Positions 38,462 to 47,303 of a stretch of 64,000 nucleotides of DNA are shown here, piece after piece (the first letter of the stretch is position 1; each line of letters starts with the position of its first letter). The DNA is from Phytohabitans houttuyneae. GTDB taxonomy: Bacteria > Actinomycetota > Actinomycetes > Mycobacteriales > Micromonosporaceae. The position numbers and the translations under genes are program-made. The DNA is taken from positions 3,215,001-3,279,000 of the forward strand of contig NZ_BLPF01000001.1 of assembly GCF_011764425.1 (NCBI RefSeq), written 5' to 3'. Under the pieces are notes generated by a model. The model did not search any database, was not told where the DNA came from, and worked only from the letters and a program-made list of their open reading frames with translations.

Positions 38462-39991
38462 ATGAGCAACGGGTGGGTGATGCCCGACGAGGTGCTGCGC
38501 GACGCGCCGGCCTACACGCCGCGCTCATTTGAGCTGGCCGACCTCGAGCTGCTTCTCTCCGGGGCGTACACGCCACTGACCGGCTTCCTCGGCCGCGCGG
38601 ATCTGTCCGGCCTGGCCCGGCGTGGACGCCTTGCCGACGGCACCCCATGGCCCGTCCCGGTGACCCTTGAGGTCCCCGGCGAGCTGATCCGCGACCTCGA
38701 CCTGGAAAACCCGCTCCAGCGCGCACTCGTGCTGACCGACCTCGAGGGTGCCCCGGTGGCCGCCGTCGACGTCACCGACGCCTGGCCGACCCGCGAGGGG
38801 CGCCACGGCATTGGCGGAGCCGTGCGGCGGCTGGGCGATGGCGGGCACGGCCCGTTCCAGCGGCTGCGGCGCACGCCCGAGGAGGTCAAGTCCCTCCTGC
38901 CGCCCGGCCGGGTGCTCGGCGTGATCGCCGACCGGCCGCTGCACCGCCCGCAGCTGGCGCAGATCGCGCACGCGGCCCGCACCCTCGCCGCCCACCTGCT
39001 GATCCTCATCCCGGTCGCCGACCAGGGCCCCGACGGGCTGCCGCCCGAAGTGCTGGTCCGGGCCGTGTTCGCCGCCCGCGACCGCATGCCTCCCGCCACC
39101 CTGGTCGCGGTGCCGCTGGCCCGGCGCGGCGACGAGATCCGCGACGCGCTGCTGCGCGCCAGGGTCGCCGCGGCCTACGGGGTGACCCACCTGCTGTCGA
39201 CCGGCGAGATGCTCTCCGGGGGCGGCCCGCGGGTGCTCGTGCCGCGCGAGCTGGCGTATGACAACCGCGACGGCCAGTGGCGATGGCGCGATGACATCCC
39301 GCCGCGCAACCGCCGGCTGGCGCTGCGCCCGGAGGAGATCGAAGACCTGCTCGACCGCGGCTTCCCGCTGCCGGAGTGGCACACCCCGCCGGCGGTCGCC
39401 AAGGAGCTGTCCCGGGCCCGCCCGCCCCGCCGCCACCGCGGCCTCGTCGTCTTCTTCACCGGCCTGTCCGGCTCGGGCAAGTCGACCATCGCCCGCGGGG
39501 TCTCGGACTCGCTGCGGGAGAGCGGCGACCGCACGGTCACCCTCCTCGACGGCGACGTGGTGCGGCGCGAGCTGACCAAGGGCCTCGGCTTCACCAGGGA
39601 AGACCGCGACACCAACGTGCGCCGCATCGGCTGGGTCGCCGCCGAGGTGGCCCGCCACCGCGGGATGGCGCTGTGCTGCCCGATCGCGCCATACGCGAAC
39701 GCGCGGGCCACCGCCCGCGCGCTCGCCCACGAGGCGGGCGCCGGCTTCATCCTTGTGTACGTGTCGACTCCGCTCGCCACCTGCGAGCAGCGCGACCGCA
39801 AGGGCCTCTACGCGAAGGCGCGCGCCGGCCAGCTCAGGGGAATGACCGGGATCGACGATCCGTACGAGGTGCCGACCGACGCCGACCTTGTGCTCGACAC
39901 GAGCGAGATGTCGATCGACGAAGCGGTGGAGGTCGTCCTGCAGCACCTCACGGAGACGGGGTGGGTCGAGCCGCGCCTGCAGCCGGCCTGA
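38462..39991 (+). CDS. cysC: APS kinase with degenerate ATP-sulfurylase domain
   Basis: 509 residues. The C-terminal 175 residues are a full adenylylsulfate kinase: P-loop FFTGLSGSGKST (about residues 331-342), LDGDVVRRELTKGLGFTRED, and the lid segment DRKGLYAKARAGQLRGMTGI. It should make PAPS, the donor for the two sulfotransferases downstream. The N-terminal half has a sulfurylase (PUA/ATP-sulfurylase) fold with GAYTPLTGFLG, but the catalytic Q-x-R-N-P-x-H-x-x-H motif is altered to ADRPLHRPQ, so APS formation there is doubtful. The start is ATG 38462, near a G-rich ribosome-binding site. The 3' end overlaps the convergent glycosidase gene by 44 bp. Confidence 0.88.
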   Translation: MSNGWVMPDEVLRDAPAYTPRSFELADLELLLSGAYTPLTGFLGRADLSGLARRGRLADGTPWPVPVTLEVPGELIRDLDLENPLQRALVLTDLEGAPVAAVDVTDAWPTREGRHGIGGAVRRLGDGGHGPFQRLRRTPEEVKSLLPPGRVLGVIADRPLHRPQLAQIAHAARTLAAHLLILIPVADQGPDGLPPEVLVRAVFAARDRMPPATLVAVPLARRGDEIRDALLRARVAAAYGVTHLLSTGEMLSGGGPRVLVPRELAYDNRDGQWRWRDDIPPRNRRLALRPEEIEDLLDRGFPLPEWHTPPAVAKELSRARPPRRHRGLVVFFTGLSGSGKSTIARGVSDSLRESGDRTVTLLDGDVVRRELTKGLGFTREDRDTNVRRIGWVAAEVARHRGMALCCPIAPYANARATARALAHEAGAGFILVYVSTPLATCEQRDRKGLYAKARAGQLRGMTGIDDPYEVPTDADLVLDTSEMSIDEAVEVVLQHLTETGWVEPRLQPA

Positions 39992-41966
39992 CCCGCACCT
40001 GGAAGGTGCGCTGCTGCCCCAGGTCGCGGTAGGCGGTCAGCCCGTCCTGCGTGCGGTCCACACGGGAGTCACGGCCGCGCTGGTCGGCGGGGGTGTCGAA
40101 GTACACCATCGCCTTGATCCGCGGGAAGAGCGGCATCTGCTTGGCGACCGAGCCGTAGAAGTCGGCGCGGTGGCCGGGGTTGGTGGCGTGGTGCCAGACG
40201 CCCCACTCGCCGAGCATCAGCGGCTTGTCGGGGTGCCGCTCGGCGGCCCAGTCGTAGAAGCCGGGCCAGGACGGCTGGCTGCTGGAGCGGCGGTTGAGCA
40301 TCTCGGCGAAGTCGCCGAAGCCGTACTCGCCGCGCTCGCTGTACGCGTAGGCGTCGAAGGCGATCCAGTCGATCACGTCGTCGCCGGGGTAGAGGCTCTC
40401 AAACCACGGCTGGGTGTTCCACGGCACGTACGCCATGTAGTTCATCACCGAGACCAGGTTGGACACTCCCCGCTCGCGGAGCCCGGTAAGCACGTGGCGC
40501 ACCATCGCCGCGTAGTCGGTCGCGGTGAGTCCCGAGCCGGCGCGCGGGTCCACGTCGTTTTCCGGCTCGTGGTGCACGGTGAAGAAGAACGGCTCGGTGA
40601 GCGAGCTCTTCATGCGGCCGGCGAGCTTGTCCAGGTACGCCTCCGTCGCCGGGTGCCCCTTGGCGATCTGCGCCCAGGTCGCGCCCTGCGGCTTCCAGTT
40701 CAGGAAGAGCACCCGGTCACGCGCGATCTCGATCTCTTCCGCGGTGGGGAAGTTTTCCTGGCCCCGGTGGTACGCGTGGTAGATCGCCTGCTGGCGCCCG
40801 GTCTTCTGCTCGAACTCCCGCAGCGCCTGTCCGCGCGGCGTGTCCGTGTGCGCGCCCGGTGCCACGCCCCACAGCACCCCGCAGCTCGGCACGAGCTTGG
40901 CGTCCGTGGCGCAGCTCGGGTCGGGGTCGCTCGGCGGCGTGGGTGACGGCGTGACCGGGCTGGCCGGAGCGCCCGTCGGCGCAGTCGGCAGCGTGGGCGA
41001 CGCCGGCAGCGTGGGCGTGCCCGGCACCGTAGGCGTAGCCGGAAGCGTGGGCGTGGCCGGCACGGTCGGCATTCCCGGCAGCGGCGGCAGGACCGGCAGG
41101 CCCGGCGTCGAGGGCAGCGCCGGCATGGACGGCGGCGTGGGCATCCCCGGCATTGTCGGCACGCCGGGCAGCGAAGGCAGCGGCGGCATCCCCGGCAGCG
41201 AGGGCACGGCGGGCACGTCATCGAGGTCGATGTCATCGGCCGGCAGGTCGACCGAGGGGGACGCGTCATCCGCGGCCGGCGCGCCCGTGGCCGGAAGCGA
41301 CGGCGACGGGATGGCTGGCGTCGGGATCGCGGGCGTGGGGATCGCCGGCGGCGAGGTGCCCCACGGCATGACCTTGCCGATCCAGGAGAGCCACAGCGTG
41401 GGGCGTACCAGCGAATTGATCGGCGGCACGCCCTCGTTGGCCCAGAAGCTCGCGTAGCCGTCGCCGGCCGGCGCGGTCACCGCGAAGGCGTACGTCCCCT
41501 CGCGCTGGATCACCCGGCTCACGTCGAAGACCACGCTGCCGTCGTGCGGCCCCGGAGCCGCGCTCGCCACGACCGTGCCGAGCTGCGGCGCGGTGCGCGC
41601 GTTGAGCGTGCCCTCGCGCCAGTCGGTCGCGGGCACCCGGGTCAGCTCGATGCGGCGGGGCAGCTCGCCCGCGCGCCGGCTCAGCCGCACCTCGGCCCGG
41701 GCCGGCGCCTTGCCGCCGCGCAGCCCCTTGACGGTGAACTTCAGGAACGTCACCGCCGCGCCGCCGCCCATCCCGCCGGCCATGAGCTCGGCACCCGCGC
41801 CGGCGCGGCTGTGCGGGTCGCTCGTGCTGGCAAACGTGTCCTCGGACGCGGTGATCCGCTGGTCAGGAGCCCTCCCGAGCTGACCTCCGGCGTAGCCGAT
41901 CAGCACCGCGAGAGCCGTGGCGCCGACCGCGATTCCGGTCATGCCCAACATGTGCGCTCTGGCCAT
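39948..41966 (-). CDS. GH26-like glycosidase with DNRLRE/CBM-like domain and Pro-rich linker
   Basis: 672-residue secreted or surface-anchored protein. A hydrophobic N-terminal segment (about residues 8-29) is followed by a carbohydrate-binding-type DNRLRE domain (residues about 35-195). A low-complexity linker comes next (about 200-340) with many copies of short PTLPATP/PGMPTP-type units. A TIM-barrel related to GH26 mannanases ends the protein. Catalytic candidates are acid/base Glu467 in HHEPEND and nucleophile Glu587 in GEWGVWHH. It probably trims or binds the exopolysaccharide made by the divergent cluster. The start is ATG 41966. The substrate is unproven. Confidence 0.85.
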   Translation of the reverse strand: MARAHMLGMTGIAVGATALAVLIGYAGGQLGRAPDQRITASEDTFASTSDPHSRAGAGAELMAGGMGGGAAVTFLKFTVKGLRGGKAPARAEVRLSRRAGELPRRIELTRVPATDWREGTLNARTAPQLGTVVASAAPGPHDGSVVFDVSRVIQREGTYAFAVTAPAGDGYASFWANEGVPPINSLVRPTLWLSWIGKVMPWGTSPPAIPTPAIPTPAIPSPSLPATGAPAADDASPSVDLPADDIDLDDVPAVPSLPGMPPLPSLPGVPTMPGMPTPPSMPALPSTPGLPVLPPLPGMPTVPATPTLPATPTVPGTPTLPASPTLPTAPTGAPASPVTPSPTPPSDPDPSCATDAKLVPSCGVLWGVAPGAHTDTPRGQALREFEQKTGRQQAIYHAYHRGQENFPTAEEIEIARDRVLFLNWKPQGATWAQIAKGHPATEAYLDKLAGRMKSSLTEPFFFTVHHEPENDVDPRAGSGLTATDYAAMVRHVLTGLRERGVSNLVSVMNYMAYVPWNTQPWFESLYPGDDVIDWIAFDAYAYSERGEYGFGDFAEMLNRRSSSQPSWPGFYDWAAERHPDKPLMLGEWGVWHHATNPGHRADFYGSVAKQMPLFPRIKAMVYFDTPADQRGRDSRVDRTQDGLTAYRDLGQQRTFQVRVRPAAGAARPTPSP

Positions 41967-42168
41967 GGGAAGACCTCCCGAAAACCACGTGACGGGTGTG
42001 CGGGGTGGTGCCGTCGTGACGGCTGGTACCCATGGATACGCTATATGGCTTTAGCCCGTTTCACACCTTTTATTTCCATACACGGAACGACACGCCGGTA
42101 GTTACGAACTCGCCCGGCTGGCCGTTGAGCCCTGAGACCCGAACCCGCCGAAAGGTCCCGCCCCACCC
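41967..42168. promoter_or_regulatory. Divergent promoter region of the exopolysaccharide locus
   Basis: 202 bp between the glycosidase and the Wzz-like gene, with an unusually AT-rich central stretch at about 42025-42085 (GCTATATGGCTTTAGCC and CCTTTTATTTCC). It should carry both promoters. No gene is supported here, and I could not define exact -35/-10 boxes. Confidence 0.45.
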
Positions 42169-43860
42169 ATGGACTCCTCCACCGACGTTTCCGACTACCT
42201 CGGCATGCTCCGGCGGCACTGGTGGGTGGTACTCCTCCTCACGCTCGCCGGCGTCACCGGCGCGGTGCTCGTCACGCAGCTACAGCCCAAGGTGTACGAG
42301 TCGGCCACCTCGGTGCTCGTCCAGCCGGCCGGCCAGGACACGAACGTGGCCGGCGGCCGGACCAAAGGCGACATCAACCTGGACACCGAGGCCCAGCTCG
42401 TGCGCTCCACCGCCGTGGCCGCCGGCGCCGCCGAGCTGCTGCGCGCCACCGTCACACCGGACGAGCTGGCGCACCAGGTCGCGGTCGAGGTACCGGCGAA
42501 CACCGCCGTCCTGGTCGTCATCTTCTCCGCCGGCGACCCGGAGTCGGCCCGGGCCGGCTCCCATGCGTTCGCCGAGGCGTACCTGCGCAACCGCGAGGAG
42601 AGCGCGAAGGCCGACCTGAACGCGCAGATCGCCGCGCTCAACTCCAAGGTCAAGCAGCTCAGCACCACGCTCACCCAGGTGAACGGCCGCCTCGCCGCGC
42701 TGTCCGACAGCAGCCCGCTGCGCCCCAACCTGGAGAGCCAGCGGAACACCACGCAGAACCAGCTCAACAACCTGAGCGGCAAGCTGAACGACCTCACCAC
42801 CGCCACGGTGACCGGTGGCAAGATCATCAGTGACGCCCGGCTGCCCGAGACGCCCGTCAAGCCGGACCCGATGCTCAACCTGGCGACCGGCGCCATGGTC
42901 GGCCTCCTGCTCGGCCTCGGCGTCGCGCTGCTGCGCGAGCGGCTCGACCGCAGGGTGCGGGTCGCGGCCGACGTCTCCCGGCGCACGCGGGTACCCGTGC
43001 TGGCCGAGCTCGCCCGGGGCGAAGACTTCCGGCTCGACGCGGTGCTGGCGCCGCACGGCGAGGGTGGCCGCACGTTCAACCGGCTGCGCAACGAGGTGGT
43101 CGCCAGCCTCGGACCGGACGACAAGGTCGTGGTGGTGGCCGGCACCAGCCGCGGCGTGGCCTCCACGCTCGTCGCGGCCAACCTGGCCGCCGCGCTCGCC
43201 CGCACCGGGAGCGACGTCACGCTTGTCGGCGCGCACCTGCCGGACAGCGTCGCGGACACCGCGCCACTTGCCACGATCTTCGGCGTCGCCGCCACGCCCG
43301 GCCTCTCGGACGTGCTCGCCGGCCGCGTGGGGCTCGCGGCCGCCGTGCAGCACGCGCCGCGGATCCCGTCCCTGCGAGTGATCACCACTGGCGGTACCGC
43401 CAGCGCCGCCGGGCTCATGCAGTCGCAAGGCCTGCGCGACGCGCTAGACCTGCTCAGCGCCCGGCCCGGGTACGTGGTGATCGAGGCGCCGGCCACCTCC
43501 AGCAGCGCCGACGCGCAGAGCCTCGCGAGCCTCGCCGACGCCGCGATCATCACGGTGGAGCTGCGCCGCACCCGGCGGCCAGACGTCAGCGACGCGGCCG
43601 AGCAGCTGCGCCGGGTCGGTACACCGCTGCTCGGCGCGGTGGTGGTCCCCCGGCTCGCGACCACTGCGGCGATGCCCGGCCCCCGCCCGCCCGCGCCGAG
43701 CCGCGTCCTGCCCGCCGCGGCCCTGCCCGCGGCACCGAGCGCGTACGAGCCGCCGCCGGGTGAACCCGCCGACCTCAGCTCCGCCGGCCTCGCCGAGGTC
43801 GACCTCACCTCGTCCACCGCGGTCATCCGCCTGCCTCCGGGTGCGGGCCCGCGCAAATGA
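42169..43860 (+). CDS. Wzz-like polysaccharide co-polymerase with BY-kinase-like domain
   Basis: 563 residues. Two transmembrane helices (about residues 18-38 and 233-253) enclose an extracytoplasmic Wzz domain with a coiled coil (AQIAALNSKVKQLSTTLTQV), and a Pro-containing PxxP motif precedes the second helix. The cytoplasmic part has a tyrosine-kinase-like Rossmann fold, but the Walker A region reads AGTSRGVASTLVAAN without the invariant lysine, and there is no Tyr cluster at the tail. It probably regulates chain length without autokinase activity. The start is ATG 42169. The stop overlaps the polymerase gene start as ATGA, beginning a chain of five coupled genes. Confidence 0.9.
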   Translation: MDSSTDVSDYLGMLRRHWWVVLLLTLAGVTGAVLVTQLQPKVYESATSVLVQPAGQDTNVAGGRTKGDINLDTEAQLVRSTAVAAGAAELLRATVTPDELAHQVAVEVPANTAVLVVIFSAGDPESARAGSHAFAEAYLRNREESAKADLNAQIAALNSKVKQLSTTLTQVNGRLAALSDSSPLRPNLESQRNTTQNQLNNLSGKLNDLTTATVTGGKIISDARLPETPVKPDPMLNLATGAMVGLLLGLGVALLRERLDRRVRVAADVSRRTRVPVLAELARGEDFRLDAVLAPHGEGGRTFNRLRNEVVASLGPDDKVVVVAGTSRGVASTLVAANLAAALARTGSDVTLVGAHLPDSVADTAPLATIFGVAATPGLSDVLAGRVGLAAAVQHAPRIPSLRVITTGGTASAAGLMQSQGLRDALDLLSARPGYVVIEAPATSSSADAQSLASLADAAIITVELRRTRRPDVSDAAEQLRRVGTPLLGAVVVPRLATTAAMPGPRPPAPSRVLPAAALPAAPSAYEPPPGEPADLSSAGLAEVDLTSSTAVIRLPPGAGPRK

Positions 43861-45209
43861 CCACCCTGCTGGGGGCGCGTGCCGAGCCGCAGGCGCCCAC
43901 TCGAAAAGCCCTGCCCGCCTGGCCGCTGGCGGGCGTGCTCCTGCTCTATCCACTGTGGTGGGCGCTCGGCCTCGGTGTACTGATCTTTCCCATCGTCGCC
44001 GTACCGATGGCGGTCCTGCTGCTGCGCGCCCACGTCGGCGGCCGGCCGGTCCGCCTCCCGCCCGGCTTCGCGCTGTGGGCCGTCTTTCTCGCCACGGTCC
44101 TGATCGGGGTCGCGGTGCTCGGCGCCGAACCCGCCGGCGCGGTCGACGAGCACGCCAAGAGCCGGCTGCTCGGCGCCGGGTACCGGGTGAGCCAGTACGG
44201 TGCGCTGACCGTGCTGCTGGTGTACGCGGGCAACCTCACCGACGCCGAGCTGTCCCGCCGCCGGCTGGTCCGCCTCCTCGCCTGGCTCTTCGCGATAACG
44301 GTCGCCGGTGGGCTGCTCGGCGTCTTCGCCGGGCACTTCGAGTTCACGTCGCCGGTCGAGATGCTGCTCCCCTCCCACGTGCGCAACAAGGGCTTCGTGC
44401 AGTCGCTCGTGCACCCGTACGCGGCGCAGGTGATGGACCTGGTCCGCGACTCGCACCCGCGGCCGGCCGCGCCCTGGGGGTACACGAACACCTGGGGCAA
44501 CAACTTCTGCCTGCTGGTGGTCTGGTTCGTCGCGTGGGCGTGGGGGTACCCGGCCAGCCGCCGAACCCGGCTGTTCGCGCTGGCCTGCCTCGCCGTCTCG
44601 GTCGTACCGGTCGTGCACTCCCTCAACCGCGGGCTGTGGATCGGCCTCGGCGTCGCGGCGGTGTACGTGGCCGTCCGCCTCGCCATCACCGGCCGCGCCT
44701 GGGCGATCGGTGCCCTGGCCGTCACCGCCGCCGCCCTGGCCGCCGCGCTGGCGGTCACCCCGCTGGGCGGTGTCGTTGGCGCGCGGCTCGACGAAGGCAA
44801 GTCCAACGGCGTCCGCTCGTTCCTGATGGAGCGCGCGGTCACCGGGATGGCCGAGTCACCGATCGTCGGGTTCGGATCGACGCGCACGACGATCGGCGGG
44901 CGCAACTCGATCACCGTGGGCGAGAGCGCGGCCTGTGAACGCTGCGGCAACTTCACCGTCGGCGGCAACGGCCAGCTCTGGCAGCTCCTCTTCGCGCACG
45001 GCCTGGTCGGCACCGCCGCCTACCTGGGCTTCTTCTGTTACGGGCTGTGGCGCTTCCGCCGCGACCGCAGCCCGATCGGCATCGCCGCGAGCTGCGCGAT
45101 CTTCGGCGGCTTCGCCGCGATGCTCTGGTACAACACGCTGGTCACACCCCTCGCATTCATGTTTCTCGCGTTTGCGCTGCTCTGGAGGAACGAGTGTGAG
45201 CCCGGTTAA
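43857..45209 (+). CDS. Wzy/O-antigen ligase-like polymerase
   Basis: 450-residue polytopic membrane protein with about eleven helices and a large extracytoplasmic loop. The C-terminal part contains HSLNRGLWIGLGVAAVY and a loop with SPIVGFGSTRT, the arrangement of the Wzy_C/O-antigen ligase superfamily, where Arg residues in these positions act in sugar transfer. It would link repeat units of the exopolysaccharide outside the membrane. The start ATG 43857 overlaps the Wzz-like stop; the next gene starts 14 bp before its end. Confidence 0.85.
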   Translation: MTTLLGARAEPQAPTRKALPAWPLAGVLLLYPLWWALGLGVLIFPIVAVPMAVLLLRAHVGGRPVRLPPGFALWAVFLATVLIGVAVLGAEPAGAVDEHAKSRLLGAGYRVSQYGALTVLLVYAGNLTDAELSRRRLVRLLAWLFAITVAGGLLGVFAGHFEFTSPVEMLLPSHVRNKGFVQSLVHPYAAQVMDLVRDSHPRPAAPWGYTNTWGNNFCLLVVWFVAWAWGYPASRRTRLFALACLAVSVVPVVHSLNRGLWIGLGVAAVYVAVRLAITGRAWAIGALAVTAAALAAALAVTPLGGVVGARLDEGKSNGVRSFLMERAVTGMAESPIVGFGSTRTTIGGRNSITVGESAACERCGNFTVGGNGQLWQLLFAHGLVGTAAYLGFFCYGLWRFRRDRSPIGIAASCAIFGGFAAMLWYNTLVTPLAFMFLAFALLWRNECEPG

Positions 45210-46428
45210 AACCGCACCCGCGCGGCTGACCGCTGGTGACGCCGCCCTGCGCGCCCAGTACCTGGATGAGGTGCTCCGGCTCCTGTATCCCGAGCCGTGC
45301 ACGACGCGCGGCAGGTCACCACTTGTCACCGAGTACGTCGTCGTGCCCGACTCCCGGCGCCCTCGGCTGCTCGTACCCACCCGCTCCCGCCGCATCGCCG
45401 CCGCTGCCGTGCGCCGCTACGCCGAGCCGCAGTCGCGCATCGCCCGCCTCAAGCGGGACGCGGTGGTCGCGGCCCTGCGTACGCCGGGCGCCGCGGCGGT
45501 CCTGCTCCGCCATCGGGTACGCATCTGCGGGCCGGCCGGCGACACCATCGACGGCTATCTGCGCGAGGCGCTCGGCACGGACCTGGCCGTCAGTGTCCAC
45601 ATCGGACCGGCGCGGGCCAACCGCAAGCCGGTGCTCCAGCTCATCGCGCCGGATGGCGAGACGCTCGGCTTCGCCAAGCTCGGCACCGGCCCGCTGACCC
45701 GCCGCCTGGTACGCGCCGAGACGACCGCGCTCAGCGCCCTGTCCCACGTCGGCCTGCGCGACGTGACCGTGCCGAGGGTGCTGCACACCGGCGAGTGGCG
45801 CGGGCACCAGGTGCTTGTGCAGTCACCGCTGCCGGTGTGGAAGACGCGGGCGGCGCTGACGCCGGACCGCCTCACCGCCGCCATGCGCGAGGTCGCCGGC
45901 TGCTGCGGCACGTCCCGCTCGTGGCTCGCCACCAGCCCGTACTGGGCGGAGCTGCGCGACCGGCTCGACGCGGTCGCGGACCGGCCGGAGGGTGCCACGC
46001 TCGGCGTCGCCGCCAAGTCGCTCGTCGAGCGGGGCGGGGACGTCGACCTGCGGTACGGCGCTTGGCACGGCGACTGGGCGCCGTGGAACATGGCGACGCT
46101 CGCCGACACGCTGCTGGTGTGGGACTGGGAACGGTTCACCACCGGCGTGCCGCTCGGCTTCGACGCGGTCCACTACGAACTGCAGCGCCGGATCCAGTCC
46201 ACATCGGACGCCGAGGCGGCGGTGGAGGCCACCCTCGGTGTGTCCGCCGCGCTGCTGGAGCCGTTCGAGGTGACCGGCGCGGCGGCACGGCTGACCGCGC
46301 TGCTCTACCTGGTGGACCTCGCCGCCCGGTACCTCGCCGACCGCCAGGCCGAGGCCGGCGCGCGGCTGGGCGTGCTCGGCACCTGGCTGCTGCCCGTGCT
46401 CGTGCGGCGGATCGAGGGGCTGTCGTGA
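45196..46428 (+). CDS. Aminoglycoside phosphotransferase-like kinase-fold protein
   Basis: 410 residues. The second half has a protein kinase-like phosphotransferase fold: the catalytic loop WHGDWAPWN gives Asp293 with Asn298, and the metal-binding DxD-like position is Asp310 in WDWERF. The N-terminal part of about 120 residues is unique, with basic helices. It may phosphorylate a sugar or lipid intermediate in the polysaccharide pathway, or another small molecule; the sequence does not tell. The start is GTG 45196, behind GGAGG and inside the polymerase end; the longer open frame to 44935 is a shadow. The stop overlaps the sulfotransferase start. Confidence 0.78.
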   Translation: MSPVKTAPARLTAGDAALRAQYLDEVLRLLYPEPCTTRGRSPLVTEYVVVPDSRRPRLLVPTRSRRIAAAAVRRYAEPQSRIARLKRDAVVAALRTPGAAAVLLRHRVRICGPAGDTIDGYLREALGTDLAVSVHIGPARANRKPVLQLIAPDGETLGFAKLGTGPLTRRLVRAETTALSALSHVGLRDVTVPRVLHTGEWRGHQVLVQSPLPVWKTRAALTPDRLTAAMREVAGCCGTSRSWLATSPYWAELRDRLDAVADRPEGATLGVAAKSLVERGGDVDLRYGAWHGDWAPWNMATLADTLLVWDWERFTTGVPLGFDAVHYELQRRIQSTSDAEAAVEATLGVSAALLEPFEVTGAAARLTALLYLVDLAARYLADRQAEAGARLGVLGTWLLPVLVRRIEGLS

Positions 46429-47303
46429 CCGGCCGTGGGGCGCGGGTGCCGGCGCCGGTCAAGCGGGTCGTCCACTTCGGATCCCGGTCGTACGGGCGGG
46501 TCACCGCGCCGGCCCGCATGCTGCCGTCGTTTCTGATCTGCGGTGGCCAGCGGTGCGGCACGACCTCGCTCTACCGGGCGCTCGCCGCACACCCGGCCGT
46601 GCTGAAGGCCGTGCTGCACAAGGGCGTTCACTACTTCGACACCTCGTACCACCGGGGCATGTCCTGGTACCGCGCACACTTTCCGCTGCGCCGCACGGCC
46701 CTGAAGGTCGAGCAGCGCTTCGGCATGCCGGCGCAGACGTTCGAGTCCAGCCCGTACTACCTGTACCACCCGCAGGCGGCCGCCCGGATCGCCCGCGACC
46801 TGCCCGGCGTGAAGCTGATCGCGCTGGTCCGCGACCCGGTCGAGCGGGCGCACTCCCAGCACGCGCACGAGCTGGCGCGGGGCTTCGAGTCGGAGACCTC
46901 GTTCGCGAAGGCGCTGGCACTCGAACCGGCCCGCCTCTGCGGTGAGGAGGACCGGCTGGCCGGCGACCCGCGCGCGTACAGCTTCGCCCACCAGCACCAC
47001 GCCTACCGGGCGCGCGGCGAGTACGCCACCTACCTGGCGCGGACGGCCGCACGGGTCGGGCGCGGGTGGATCCACGTGGTCGAGAGCGAGCGCTTCTTCG
47101 CCGAACCGTCCATGGTGTACCGCGAGGTCCTCGACTTCCTCGGCCTGCCGCACCTGGGCGACCCGCCGTTCGAGCGGCACAACGCGCGTCCACGGCCGTC
47201 CGGGATGGATCCGGGGCTGCGCCGCGAGCTGGCCGCGTACTACGAGCCGCACGACGACGCGCTGGCCACCTGGCTTGGCCGCACCCCCGGGTGGCGGCGG
47301 TGA
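46425..47303 (+). CDS. Sulfotransferase (exopolysaccharide cluster, first)
   Basis: 292-residue PAPS-dependent sulfotransferase. The 5'-phosphosulfate loop is CGGQRCGTTSLYRAL (about residues 39-53) and the 3'-phosphate motif is LVRDPVERAHSQH (about 134-146). A pair of tyrosines and histidines, HYFDTSYHRGMSWYR, lies where acceptor-binding residues occur in carbohydrate sulfotransferases. There is no signal peptide, so it acts in the cytoplasm, probably on lipid-linked sugar units before export. The start GTG 46425 and its stop both make 4-nt overlaps with neighbours. Confidence 0.9.
   Translation: MTGRGARVPAPVKRVVHFGSRSYGRVTAPARMLPSFLICGGQRCGTTSLYRALAAHPAVLKAVLHKGVHYFDTSYHRGMSWYRAHFPLRRTALKVEQRFGMPAQTFESSPYYLYHPQAAARIARDLPGVKLIALVRDPVERAHSQHAHELARGFESETSFAKALALEPARLCGEEDRLAGDPRAYSFAHQHHAYRARGEYATYLARTAARVGRGWIHVVESERFFAEPSMVYREVLDFLGLPHLGDPPFERHNARPRPSGMDPGLRRELAAYYEPHDDALATWLGRTPGWRR

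Noticed and set aside
41000-41345. Repetitive GC-rich stretch that looks like a DNA satellite
   Set aside because: The period follows codons of the Pro/Thr-rich linker in the glycosidase, so it is coding low complexity, not an independent repeat or CRISPR.
40840-41457. Plus-strand Gly-rich repeat protein candidate (VGTPGSVGVAG-type repeats)
   Set aside because: It is the antisense of the Pro-rich linker of the glycosidase at 39948-41966; the repeats belong to that linker.
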